Positions 22,291 through 33,782 are shown, counted from the first letter of the stretch. The stretch: DNA of 64,000 bases from Gnetum montanum (GCA_015680685.1 MNCI01011336.1:522574-586573), one strand, 5' to 3'. Notes: a model not told the origin generated them from the sequence alone. Program-made: numbers and translations.

Positions 22291-24359
22291 CCTCTCTAGA
22301 AGCCAATAGAATGTCAAAAATCAACAAAAATCAACTCCCTAAGGTTCTCCCATGCTAAAAAGGACCTCATCCATGCTGAGCATCCTAGTACCACATGTGG
22401 ATTGAAGGGATGAAGATAAAACAATTAAATTTTGCTTGAAATTTGACTACCAGAAAAAATAAAACCCTTTCAAAAGCCACCAAACTTCTAGAGGTTACCT
22501 ATAACAACCCAAACATACCCCCTAGCACTCTCCACACTAAACAAGATACCTTGCATGTTGATCATCCTATCCCTAGTATGGATAGAAAGGGGGGAAGCCT
22601 AAAAACCATTTCATAGCCCTCAAAATGGCCAAATTTCTACCAACAACTTTGTGGATATACATGCATAGGAAAATCTATTAGAAATCAACAAAAATTAGAG
22701 CCCCCTAGTCCTCCACGTTGGGAGCCATCTCTTTCATACTAGCCAATGTGGAAGAAAGGGAAAAATGTTGGAGGGACTCCAAAAACCTTAAATGAAATAA
22801 AAAAATCCTAATTTGTATAATAGAATCATGTTTGCACATATTAAGACCCTTAGAGTTGCCAAAATTAACTGCAAATAGCCAAAAAGCTACTTCCCCTAAC
22901 TTCAATGCTAAGTATACCATCCTCAACATGGAAAAGAGGGGGAGAGCTAAAAGACCACTTTGAAAAAATTTAAACTAACTAGTTCTAAACCTAAACCCTA
23001 GTCCTCAAACTTAGCAACCCTAGGAGCATACATGCATGGTCAATTGAGGTCATAATTGGTCTAGATTTGAGATTTGTAATTCTTCCATCTTGGGGACCCT
23101 CTCCTTCACATTGCCCAATGTGGACATTGGAGGACTCATTTGAAGCTCATAAACACCTTAGAATAACATCAAATGGTCTTACATGCATCTTAGAACCCTA
23201 TATTCATCCTCTGGTAAACCTTAGAAAACTAATCCTAAATGATCAAAAAGATGTTTTTCCCAAGTCTTCTAAATTGATCACCTCATCCCAAAAATGGAAA
23301 AATGGGGGAAGTCCAAAAATACTTAGGAATACTTAAAACTACCAAATTTTGACCTAAAACCCTAGTTTTTGACCTTAGTAACATTGGGACATGACATGCA
23401 TAGTTAATTGTAACTTGAATTGGCCTAGATCTATGATTCTTTGTTCATCCACATTGGAGAAGGCCCCTTTCATGTTGGGAAGCATGAAAATAGGGTAGGA
23501 AAAGTTTCATTTTCACTTTTTGTGACAAGATGACACTCTTGGAAGCCAAAGATCTATGCAAGAGAAGCCTAAGACCTCATAGCTATAAAATTTTGCTTAC
23601 TTAGCCTCATTTTGACCTCTAAAATCCATTCCCCTCAAACTTTCACATTGAAGCAACTCCCCTAGTAAGGAAATAGGGGGATGAGATCTTAGAGGTCCTT
23701 GCGTAACCTCCAAACATGCCCATAATCAACTAGAAACTTGTAGAATCATTATTTCTAGCCCTAGGAACCTAGAAACCTAGTCATTGTGCTCTTAAACCAC
23801 CTTGAAATCATAAAATAGGTGTCCCCCCACTCTTCCATGCTGAGGATACTATGCTTAGCATGGAAGAAGGGGGTAAGCCATTTCAACATGTTTTGACACC
23901 CAAAACCAACTCAAACTACCTCAAAACAAAGTTAGAGGATGCACAAGTTTCATATATGGGCTCCAGCTATTGATTTGACCTCATTTGATCTTATTTTGAT
24001 CAAATTTTGATTCTCCATGTTGAGCCCCCTCATTTTCATGCTAGCTAGTGTGGAAATAGGGGGAAGATTGCAAAACATATTTTTTGACCTTTACAAACTT
24101 CCTAAGTGCCTAATTTTGATAGATCCAACCCTGTGTTGCCTTAGGGATGCCTTGGGACTTTAATTTTTGACCTCTAGATGTCCCAAAACATATTCCCATA
24201 ATTTCCATGCTAAGGGTCCCTCATTTCAAGTTGGCAAACATGTAAAGAAATGTATCCCAACATGGAAGCTTTAAAACTCTTAATTTTCATGTCCAAAAAA
24301 CCTAGAAATAGCCCTAATTGATGCCCAAACTCACCTAATAGCCTTATGGCCCTAACCCA

Positions 24360-24700
24360 TGGCCCACTAAGGCCTAAAATTGGCAACAACCAACCATTTT
24401 GACCTATATTAGCTAAGTTTCACCATATGTAGCTTGTTTTACTTGATTTTTTCCTTATTACATGATGCTTTGACTTGTTTTCGGCCTAGTGTTGCATTAT
24501 CAACTTTGTTAACCTTCTTGTGGCCTTTATGCAACCTTATATTCTCTTTATTTACCTTGTTATGGCTTTATTGCCTTTGTTTAGCCTTTGATTGGTATCA
24601 AATAGTGGGGTTTGAGCTTCCTTGACCACCATTTGATACCATGTGACCATGGCTCACTATGGCCATCGAATGGCATCATGGCTCACTAAGGCCTTAAATT
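24360..24700. repeat. GGCC-type repeats (RT side of A+ spacer)
   Basis: Inverted copies of the GGCC word: GGCCCACTAAGGCCTAAAATTGG at 24361, GGCTCACTATGGCC at 24650 and GGCTCACTAAGGCCTTAAATTGG at 24681. They are placed as in A- (1228-1312), just before the splice acceptor. 24400-24620 is T-rich without a gene. Confidence 0.65.
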
Positions 24701-24950
24701 GGCAAAATCCTATCTTTTTTTGGCCATGTGTAGCATTATTTCTCATACTTGCCTTTTATTAACTTCTATTTGAACTTTATTTGGCATCTATTGCACTTTG
24801 TTTACTTATTTTTACCTAATTGATAGCCTTCAATAGACTTTTTGCATTAGAATAACACATATTTACATGTTTTTATAGCATTTTAGCATTATTTATTCAT
24901 CTTTACCTAGGTTACACTTAATGTGCTTATGGTTTACATGTAGGACCAAA

Positions 24951-26300
24951 GTACCTAGAAGTATATCAATCTACCTTTGAGCCTAAGTGGGCCTCATGAT
25001 GATGTAGAATGGTATATCAACCTTGATTACCTAGATCTTAAGCCTAAGAGTCTTGTTAATCATGTAGCCTCAATAGAGAAACCTCTAGAATGCTTTGAGA
25101 ACCTAGTGAAAACCCTTGACTTAGAGGTGGATGACATAACCAAATACTCTCTAGTTGAGGTTGTTGTCACAACACCTAATGGTGACGAGAAAACCCTTAA
25201 ACTAAGTTCCTCACTAGAACCTCATCAAGCTCAAGACATCACCAAGGTCCTACAAGGAAAAATTAAAGTCTTTGCCTAGTAATATGAAGATGTGCTAGGC
25301 CTAGACCCATTCTTAGTGTAGCACAACATCATACGTGACCCTAGTATTAGACAAGTTAAGCAAAAAGTGCACAAGAGTAAACCTAATTTGGCCTTGGTAG
25401 TTCATGATGAGATCTCAAAGCACTACCAAGCTAGTTTTATTAAGGTTGTTGACTACATAGAATGGGTATCCAACATAGTGATGGTTCCTAAGAAAAATGG
25501 GAGTATCAATATTTGCATCAATTTCTAAGACTTAAATAAAGTGACTATCAAGGATGACTTCTCTTTGTTTTGTATTCATCAACTTATCGATACTATGGCC
25601 AAACATTCCTTGTTGTCCTTTACGGATGGATTTTTGGGGTACAACCAAATTAGCATCAACCTAGAGCACTAATTTAGCATGAAATTCAAGACCTCTTGGG
25701 GTACCTTTTGGTATACCATGATGTCCTTTGGCATGAAGAATGCAAGAGAAATCTATCAATGAGCCATGACCTATATCTTCAATGATTACATGCTAGGTTT
25801 TCGCAACAATTACATAGTTAATGTAGCTATTAAGTCTAAAGTGGACAATGATGATGCCAATGACCTAGACCTTGTGCTTAAATGATGTCTCAAGTATGAG
25901 CTTAGGCTCAATTCTAAGAAATGTATTTTCGGTGTCAAGACTAGTAAGATGCTTGGCTTTGTAGTGTCTAAAGCATGGATATGTGTTGATCTTGATAAGG
26001 TTAAGGACATATCCAAGTTATCAACACCTACCAACCTTAAGGTGCTTTGAGGATTGCAATGTAGATTATAATATGTTCATAGGTTTATGACTAGGTTCAT
26101 AGATAAGCTACAACTCATGCAATACTTGCTTAAGAAGGGAAGTCATTATGAGTGTATGGCTCAATGCCAAGAGGCCTTTGAAAACCTTAAGCAAGAGTTG
26201 ACACAACTACCAATGGTCTATCCTCTACAAGAGGGTAAACAATTATCCATCTACCTTGCCATCTCTAATACATCCATTAACTCTCTACTCTGTCCATGAG
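24951..26300 (+). pseudogene. pol: Reverse transcriptase of A+ (broken)
   Basis: The frame starts right after the acceptor. A Tat-type N-terminal extension (24977-25279, ending ITKVLQGKIKVFA) leads to RT. Visible blocks are VPKKNGSINICINF at 25490 (usual W/R-x-CxDxRxLN), LNKVTIKDDFSL, SFTDGFLGYNQI (usual DxxSGYxQI) at 25617, then TMMSFGMKNARE at 25717 (usual PFGLxNAxAT) and LGFRNNYIVNVAIKS at 25793, where the catalytic YxDD is replaced by YIVN. It continues with LNSKKCIFGVKTSKMLGFVVS. The catalytic loss and many stops make it inactive. Sequence style is Tat, not chromovirus. Confidence 0.8.
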
Positions 26301-27120
26301 ATGATTGTATACTATTTTAGCCATGCATTAGTTGTCCATGAGACCTGATCCACTAAAGTGGAGAAGTATTATCTAGAACTACACTTCACATTGAAGAAAT
26401 GAAGATACTACCTCTTCAAAAGTTGAGCTAATGTCATTTGCAAGGATAACATACTTAGATCCATAATGATCAACATATACAAAAGTATCCATATAGCCCA
26501 ATTCGAATCCATAACTATGAAGTTTGACCTTCATTGCATCTTTCAATCCTCAACAAAGGTCAATCTATAGCTATACAACTTACATTTTTTCTTGTTGATG
26601 ACCAAGTATCCATAGATCCTAAGTTCCTTGATGAACACATTAATGGTTTTAATTGAGTGCCCAAGGGTTATGAGGTAGTCATGCACTTTGAAGAAACTTC
26701 AACTACCCATGGGACTAGTGCCACTACCATCATAATGTTTCTATCTAGTGAATCTAATCCTTCACCTATAGTTTTGAGTTCTCATTTACCAACAACATAG
26801 TGAAGTACAAGGGTTTGATCAAAGGAATGATGGTAGTTCATGACCTAGGAATTAGATGCTTAACAATCAAAAGCAATTCATAACTTCTAGTTAACCAAGT
26901 GACCAAGGTCTATGTGTGTAAATCCAAACACTTACAACCATACTATGACCTAAGAAAATAATTGTTACCACAATTCATAGACATTGATATCCAACACATA
27001 CCCCAAAATGAGAATGCCATAGTTAATGCAATTGCAATGTTAGCCCTTAGTGTGATGCCAGATATGTTTAGTAAGTTTCCCACCTTAACCATGGACTTTG
27101 TTGCTTCCATCACATAGAAC
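26301..27120 (+). pseudogene. pol: RNase H and second RNase H-like domain of A+
   Basis: After RT, 26305-26410 reads like the decayed Ty3-type RNase H (SHALVVHET...EKYYLELHFTLKK). A second domain at 26800-27070 has VHDLGIRCLTIKSNS, LLVNQVTKVYVCKSKHLQPYYD and HIPQNENAIVNAIAMLAL. These match the NxxADALAxLA end of the additional (archaeal-type) RNase H known from Tat elements. Frameshifts separate the pieces. Confidence 0.65.
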
Positions 27121-27329
27121 ACTAAAGATACCTTTGTGGTTATCATTCATATTAGTCCTACTAGGGACTGTTATGATAATATCAAATTTTACCTTATGTA
27201 TGGTGAATCCTCACAAGCCTTGACTACTACTTAGAAGGATGTTGCATGCAAGCGATTGAAGTAGTATGTCATCATAGGTGATAATACATTATGTTGACAA
27301 TCCTACGATGGCATACTCCTAAAGTTCTT

Positions 27330-28410
27330 AGGTGAAACTAAAGTCAAACTAGTCATAGAGAAGGCTCAAAAGGGTGTTTGTGAAGGACATATATGACCTA
27401 GAGCTATGGTTACTAAGATTAGACAATTAGGCTACTATTGGCCCCATATGGAAAATGACTACCTATAGAAGGCTAAACAATGTGATACATGTCAACGGTA
27501 TAGCAACCTCATACATGTACCACCAACTAAGTTGCATGGCACTCAAATAACATGTCCATTTCAACAATGAGGGTTGGATATCATTGGACCTATAACACCT
27601 AAGTCTTTGGTAGGGAATAGCTTAATCATCACTGCAACCAAATACCTTATAATATGGGTTGAGGCTATTTCCCTAAGGAAGACTACATCTAAGCAGGTCT
27701 ACAAATTCATCCTAGATAACATTGTAGTCCATTTTGACATACCCATGACCATAGATACGGACAATGGATCACAATTTAGTAGCCATGAAACAAAAGATTT
27801 CTATCACAAGCTAGGCATTAAGCATTCTTTCTCATCAGCTTATTACCCTCAAGCTAGTGGACATGCAAAAGAAAGCAACAAGGCCATCATCAACTTGATC
27901 AAGAAGATGCTCAACAATAGCAAGTGCAAATGGCATGAGTGGCTTGTCCATGCACTATGGGCATTTAGAAAAACCTATCACATGGAAACTAGCATGAGCC
28001 TTTATTGCCTAGTTTATGGTTCTTAAGCTATTTTACCTCTTAAAGTATAGGTTCCTTCACTTTGAGTAGCCTTGATTGACTTTATTAACAATGAGCAAAA
28101 TAAGGAGTTATGGACAACAACCCTAGACTTGGTGGAGGAGCAACATATGCAAGCACTTACTCACATCAAAAATTATCAAGAGAGGTAGAAGTGGTAGCAT
28201 CACCATAACTTGACCAAGTGTAAGATCAAGGAAGGTAACATGGTCTTCAAAGCCATCTACAAGCATGCAAACAAATTTTCAACCAATTGGAAAGGATCCT
28301 TCCTTATCACTAGATCCTACAAGAACAATGTGTTTAGGATAGCTAACATGAATGGGAATGAATTGGCCAATCCAGTCTATCATTCCTATCTAAATTCATA
28401 CTACATGTAA
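27330..28410 (+). pseudogene. pol: Integrase of A+ (mostly open)
   Basis: Zinc-binding part at 27370-27500: GHI then GYYWPHMENDY and CDTCQRY. Catalytic core at 27574-28026, open for 150 codons: GLDIIGP (first Asp), TIDTDNGSQF (second Asp), GHAKESNKAI (Glu), then WLVHALWAFRKT. C-terminal part at 28210-28410: KIKEGNMVFK, NWKGSFLITRSY and a conserved ending MNGNELANP...YLNSYYM with stop. All three DDE residues are present. It inserts element cDNA in active relatives; stops at 28024, 28062 and 28188 interrupt this copy. No chromodomain follows, consistent with Tat. Confidence 0.8.
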
Positions 28411-29369
28411 AAAAAATCATCAAAAAGCAAGCTTACTTTGAATGACTTGCTAGGGCCTAAAAGTAGTGATACAACTTTCCAAGACTTTAAAATCGACACC
28501 ATGATCTCCTATGACCTTAAATTGGCAACACAACCTACCCAGGTCTTAAATTAGTACCATGGCCCACCACAGCCTTAAAATAGCAATATTTGTAACCTGG
28601 GTAGCTTAGTTTTATCATTTCATGTGGCTTTTCTATATTGTAGCATTATAACATGTTCTATTTACTTGGTTTTTCTTGCCCTCTTGGAGTTGTATTTGTA
28701 AAATGAAGCCTAAAATAATTGTAAGGGTGAAACTCATTATAGCATCAAGTCACCACACAACCTTGATGTGTAAGATTTGGTTATTTTATCCTACTATGCC
28801 AAGAGTGCTTGTACCATTGCCCTCCATCTAGCACCACTCCTTGAGCCCAACCTAGTAACCTAATCATAAAATACAATGTTAACCTATATCTAACACTCAT
28901 GCACTATGGACATATGATATCTCTCCATCATGATTCACTCTCAAGTCCACTTCAATGTAACACACTTCATTCAATGGAAAAGTAAAAATTCCACCAAACA
29001 TAAAACATCTTGTTTGATGGGAAAACCAAGTCCATTGGGTGTAATGCAACTCAGTCAACAAGAAGACCATATCAAAACTACCCCTACAATGAAACCCAAC
29101 CAAAATAAAATTTCCAAAAGGAAAAATGACCAATAAATTTGTTAGCCTTCATGGCCATCTCCCTAACAACCATTATAGTAATCTCAATCATAGCCTTATC
29201 CCATCATCACAAGAACTCTTTGACATGGTTCAACAAGACTAGATCAAGTGTAGAGAGGGAATGTTAGTGGTGAACCTACAGTGGTGTTTTGTATTCTTTG
29301 TCAATGCCTCTTGGGTCAATCCTCTAAACACCAACAAATAGGGACCATTAAAAAACCATAAATTTTTCA
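28411..29369 (+). other. 3' untranslated region of A+
   Basis: Inverted GGCC-type repeats at 28440-28600 (CCTAAAAGTAG, CCTTAAATTGGC, GGCCCACCACAGCCTTAAAAT) follow integrase. No gene. At 29251-29262 a purine run TAGAGAGGGA is followed by ATGTTAGTGG, which looks like a polypurine tract and LTR start, 108 bp before the homology with the 5' LTR begins. This leaves the true start of the 3' LTR open. Confidence 0.5.
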
Positions 29370-29726
29370 TGTTATCGCCAATTTTCATCATGTAGCTTTC
29401 ACCCCATGAAACTCAAGGTAAAACTTTATTGTAAATGTGAAGATTGTAATCCACTAGGGGCAATCTCACATATTCCATACTTTTGGGGCTAAAAATGCCT
29501 CATAAGTGATCAAATCCTCATTTTCCAAGTAAATAAAATCGCAGAGTATCTATATTTGGACTTGGGAGGTCAAAAATTCCTTTTGGAAAGCCAAAAATGG
29601 TAATTTGATGGGTTTTATGAGGGGTATACATTTTTCTATGCTAGAAATATTTGTAGGGGTAAATTTGACCTACCCTTAGCATGAAGGGATGGGGATTTTT
29701 CCCTTACCATGGAAACCTTCCCCTGC

Positions 29727-29810
<84 letters not shown>

Positions 29811-30640
29811 NACCTCCAAATTTGGGCACCCATCTTACTTGTACAAGGTAGAAATTTTCAACTACTTGATAGCCATTTTGTAGCAATTGTGTAGACAAAT
29901 TACAACCATTTTGTAGCACCATTCATGGCCTAAAACCTATAAAACCTAACCTCAAATATCATTTACAGGTTTCAAACTATTTGGTAGTCCAAGAATTTTA
30001 GAATTTTTACACTTGTTCATGTTTAAGCATTCAAGATCCCTTGCAATCTTCTATGCTTGCATTCTCTTGAGCCCTAGCATGGAAGCATTGTAGCCTTTAC
30101 AAGCCCCCTAAGACTTATAAACTTTTGGTGTTAACGTTGCATTTCTAGCACTCCCAACCCTAGTGTGAAGCAATTTGATAGCTAAATTTCTCACTTTTCT
30201 CACTCCTTATTAGTAACCCAAGTTTCAGTTCTAAAATTATAGCAAAGGAGGCTCAAAAGCATCAAGAGTGGCTTAGTAGGTGGATAATGGAGTAGATCAC
30301 ATCAACTCTAATGGGCATTGAACTCCTACCTTAGTGAACCCTCCTTTGCTCTCTCATGAGTAACTCTTATACACATTCCTAAGATTATTCTTTATTCATT
30401 TAAATAAATTTTTAAATTTTAGTTTGTGTGAAATTTGTTTTTTCTTGTAATTTCCAAATCTACATTTTCTTTATTTTTACATCAATCATTTTGCATTTTG
30501 TAAGACCCTGGGTGATCTGATGGACTAACTAAGGTACCTAGAATCTCATTTTTCAGAGGCCTTGGGGATTCTCAGTTGAGACTACTACACTAGATTTATC
30601 AATTTTCTAATGATCAATTTTTCTGGTTGTAACAAAGCCA
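29370..30640 (+). repeat. 3' LTR of A+ with artefactual C-run
   Basis: Starts TGTTATCGCCAATTTTCATC and matches 8436-9863. From 29728 to 29810 there are 83 consecutive C, then an n at 29811, in place of about 290 bp of normal sequence in the 5' LTR. If the LTR ends at 30640 (GCCA), the next five bases TTGCA equal those before 8436. If it ends at 30634 (TAACA), no duplication is seen. Confidence 0.7.
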
Positions 30641-32980
30641 TTGCATTGGTAATTATGGAAGGATGTTTCTCAGTTGTAGAAGTAGGTTTGGTTGTCATAG
30701 GAGGGGGTATCCTAATCACAAAAGGCTCCTTGGAAGATGTAGGTAATGGGATTTTGATAATAAAATGGTATCTTGAACTAGTCAAATTTGAAGGATCCTT
30801 GTTGTTAAAATCAAGTACCTAGATCACAAAAAACTCCTCTACAAGTCTAGCATTGTTGTTTACCTTGAGTGCAACTATAGTGTATGGGTTGTTGTTAGCA
30901 TTTAATGGATCCTTGTAAACTTGCATGGATTGGTTTTATTGTTTGACTAGGTTAGAGGCATCAAGGACTAATTCATCCTTATCTATCATCTTTTGCATGT
31001 AATCCTTTAGCACTAAGAAAAAGCTGGTATCATGACTTAGCAGTTGATGGTAGGGGCAAAAACAATCAAGCTTAAAGTACTTAAGCACTAGAAGATCATC
31101 CTTGGTTGCAAGAGTGGGGTTTTTGGCTATCTTGCATAGTCTATCATGCCTCTGACAAGCATTTTTGGTCATTTATTTATATTGAATTCTTCCACTCTTT
31201 AGTAATTTATCAAGGAGTTCCAAGGATTTCAATGATATCCTAGTGTACTTTGACCAGTATTTCTGCTCAAAGTTAGGCCTTGTAGTAGTCAATGTAGAGG
31301 CCCCAGATGTTGAAGATTGATTGTTACTAGAAAGGGCCTTGAGTTGATTCATCTTAGGCCCTTGTGTGGTCATCTTATTGTCTTTGGCCACTTTGCCCAC
31401 AATTGCATTGTTTTGCCTTCCCTTCTTCTTATCTTTCCAAGTGTGATAGTTTTTGTATGCCATGTAGGTAGGGTCATGGCTAGCCTTAGTTGCATCCTCT
31501 ATGTTCTTTATTTTGGAAAAGGCTTTTTTGAGCAACTATGGATCTAGGTAGTATAGTTTCAAATTAATGAAGTCATTAATTTCCCCCTTGAATATAGTGA
31601 GAAGTTGGGTCTTATCTATTGGTTTTGAAATCTCATTATTGTATAAACTTATGTACTAGCTCAAGCGATCCTTACTTAACCTTCATTAATTGGTCAAAAG
31701 TCATGTCGAGTTTCAAGTTGTACTTGCAATGATTAACAAAATTTGAAATTAAGTCTTTAGGTGCAAAAATGGATCCTCTTGGTAATGCATCATACCAATC
31801 CAAAGCTTTCCTTGTATGGAACATAGGAAAAATTTGCATTATGGTATGTAGCCAAGCTTGCAATAATAGACACTTGAAATGGAAAGTTATCAAGTAGGCA
31901 TTAGGATCACCTTTACTATTGTAGTTGGTGAATTGGGGAATGAGGATGCTTGTTGGAAGAGTTATTGGTGGGACTGTAGGATTGATTGGATCACCTTGAT
32001 AGAAATCCATTATCTTTACAATCTATGTTGTAGATGCATTAATCTTCTATAAATCTTCTATCAAGTCCAAGATCGTTTGGAATGCCTAATCCAATCCTTG
32101 GAACATTTCCATGGGTTATGGTATTTGTAAAAACATTTGAGATGTTAATTGAAAGGACTATGATCTCACAATGGGTTTCAGTATAGAAGGGAGAGGCTAG
32201 GTTATAGTGGTCATGGATGGGCTAAATAATCAAAAGGATGTTTGTGCTAGCACTTGAGGCACAAAGGGGACAAATAGTGTATGTGCCCCTAGGCTACTTG
32301 TGGTCCTACTATGGGGTCCACTAGTATAGAGAAGGGGTAAGCAATGGTGAGAACCATTGGTGAGGGTTGTGTAGACTGAGGCTACATGGAAAAAGGCATG
32401 GAAGAAAATAGGAAGCTTTTTTGAGGCACAGGTTGTGTGTAGTGTGTTGCTAGAACTAATGTAGTTCCAAACATTATGGAATATATGGGAGATGATGGTT
32501 GAGATGCTTGTCCCATGGAAGAGATAGGCAAGGATAAATTGGTTATGGTAGTTTGAGAGGACAATTATTGAAATAGGCTCCCTATGAAGTTTTCTAGTTT
32601 GGGCTTTTCCTCGAACTCATCATGCTCTTCATGCTAGCACTCTAAAATGAGCTTTTCACTCTATTTGACTATCTTAATTAACTAAGAAATTATGTGCACT
32701 TAAGTGTCAATAAGTAGTATTTTTTCATAGGAAGAGGACATATACTATTTTCCATTATGATGAATTAACTTGTACTCATGCTTGGCTTTAGCTTTTGCAC
32801 ATGGAAGGAGAAATCTAGCTTGGATCTTAGTATAAATGTAGTTGTAATGTTCTTTGTTAAGTATAGTAAAATTTAGGCTTTGCCCTCTTTGCCTAAGTGA
32901 TTATCTACACTTGACTATGGAAGAATCTCTTGGATCATAGATCCTTATACCATCTTGACTGAATGTCATCTTTGTCATGT
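30641..32980 (-). pseudogene. gag: gag of A- (broken)
   Basis: Minus-strand frames align with A+ gag. N-terminal part (32970-32400) has basic helices (ARFLLPCAKAKAKHEYK) and then DEFEEKPKLENFIGSLFQ. Core 32010-31672 is open for 112 codons: MDFYQGDPINPTVPP, RKALDWYDALPRGSIF and NHCKYNLKLDMTFDQL. Basic linker 31535-31173 (WKDKKKGRQNN). Zinc-like block 31172-30936 has FCPYHQLLSHDTSFFLVLKD and LVLDASN. A tail (30900-30641) with NANNNPYT follows. Fewer stops than in A+ in the core. It is cut at 30641 by A+. Confidence 0.75.
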
Positions 32981-33766
32981 CGACAAGCAAAACTCTTGAC
33001 TTACTAAAAGCCATTATCAAAGATGTTGTTTTGAATTTTTACTATTTTTAGTAAAAAATTTAATAAGTGGGATTACCCAACAATGTAGTTGACTATAAAT
33101 GGAAAAATGGGTTGAAACTACTACTATTATGTAAATAGTTTTTACTACACTTAGGAGAATTATGTTATGGTTTTAAAGTTGGTAACACCAACTACACTGG
33201 TTTTTCCAATAGTGTCTACGCTAAAGGGTGTGTAGTAGACCACTATGATTCCTAGCCAACTAAAATGAGGGAGGTGGTGAAAATGGATTTACACTTGGTA
33301 AAATCAAGCTAGAAATTTTTCTACCAAAGGGTGTATATATTAGTTTTAAGAAATCAATTATGAAAAACTTTTATTTTCAAGGACTACATTGGAGTTATAG
33401 AAGTGTCTATGGTGGCTTTCCCACACAATTTCATGGTAGATGAATTTTGATTTTTGTATTGGATTTATGTTGGCTCCTAGACCCCAACATAGTTTCCAAT
33501 ACCCAAAATTTGTAGGTTTTTAATGTGGATATTACTGGTTTAAAAGACTCCAACAATTGCTATGAAAATACAATGAAAACCCAAATCCCCAACCACAACT
33601 ACACTGGGCATATTTGGTGGGGATTGGAATACCAATGTTGCTTTTGGTAATAAATATTTGCAAGTTTCCAAGTTTAGAATGTGTAACAATTGGTTTTGAA
33701 AATTTTTTGTAAAATGTTTTGGAAAAGGTTAGAATAGGTTTTTGGGTTGAGAATTTTGGCAACAGA
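32981..33766 (-). other. Leader of A- between PBS and gag
   Basis: No gene. Contains isolated core words of the A- type: AACTACACTGG at 33189, GGACTACATTGG at 33380, AACATAGTTTCC at 33486 and AACTACACTGGGC at 33597; the steps are roughly 100-190 bp. Confidence 0.45.
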
Positions 33767-33782
33767 CCTTCTTCTAGTGCTA
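33767..33782 (-). other. Primer-binding site of A-
   Basis: On the minus strand TAGCACTAGAAGAAGG, which differs from TGGCGCTAGAAGGAGG by three G-to-A changes. It lies directly before the LTR-like sequence and in the expected position before gag. Confidence 0.6.

Larger units (their letters stand above)
20650..24250. repeat. Satellite-like array, about 187-bp units, in the A+ intron
   Basis: A core of type TTCCATGCTAG...TAGTGTGGAA recurs at about 20668, 20830, 21207, 21402, 21595, 22155, 22349, 22530, 22709, 22902, 23083, 23263, 23450, 23641, 23844, 24013 and 24204; typical step 179-203 bp. A second conserved block in each unit reads CATGCATGGTCGATTAG and variants (21539, 22102, 23032, 23395). 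GGGGGAAG often follows the core. The clearest copy (24030-24065) has CATGCTAGCTAGTGTGGAAA. The array stands in the same place as the array of A- (1741-3799) but with GTGGAA where A- has GTAGTC. Confidence 0.8.
14263..24950 (+). other. Candidate giant intron between PR and RT of A+
   Basis: Coding similarity ends near 14280 and resumes at 24951. The right end is TTACATGTAG before the RT frame, conserved in A-. The left end has two possible donors, GTAAGAA at 14264 and GTGAAAT at 14280; A- is altered at both. Ogre elements are known to have an intron between protease and RT, but this spacer is much larger and holds an antisense gene (14976-17900), an A-rich part (17.9-20.6 kb) and a satellite-like array (20.65-24.25 kb). 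Splicing itself is inferred. A later insertion is unlikely because A- has the same arrangement. Confidence 0.55.
8436..30640 (+). mobile_element. Element A+, 22-kb Tat/Ogre-like Ty3/gypsy retrotransposon
   Basis: Two direct LTR copies (8436-9863 and 29370-30640) enclose, in order, a primer-binding site (9870), gag (10.68-12.72 kb), protease (13.38-14.06 kb), a 10.7-kb spacer, RT (24.95-26.3 kb), RNase H plus a second RNase H-like domain (26.3-27.1 kb) and integrase (27.3-28.4 kb). The second RNase H-like domain and the conserved C-terminal block (ANMNGNELANP...YLNSYYM) are typical of the Tat lineage, which includes the very large Ogre elements. The element is flanked by gag and PR of a minus-strand relative. 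A 5-bp repeat TTGCA (8431-8435 and 30641-30645) is the candidate target duplication if the LTR ends are TG at 8436 and CA at 30640. All coding parts contain stops, so it is dead. Confidence 0.75.

Noticed and set aside
29636-29922. Poly-Pro and poly-Gly open frames
   Set aside because: They run through the 83-base C run next to an n; sequence artefact.
8436-30640. Integrated pararetrovirus (caulimovirid-like)
   Set aside because: LTRs, integrase with DDE residues and Tat-type domain order are present; no movement- or coat-protein motif seen.
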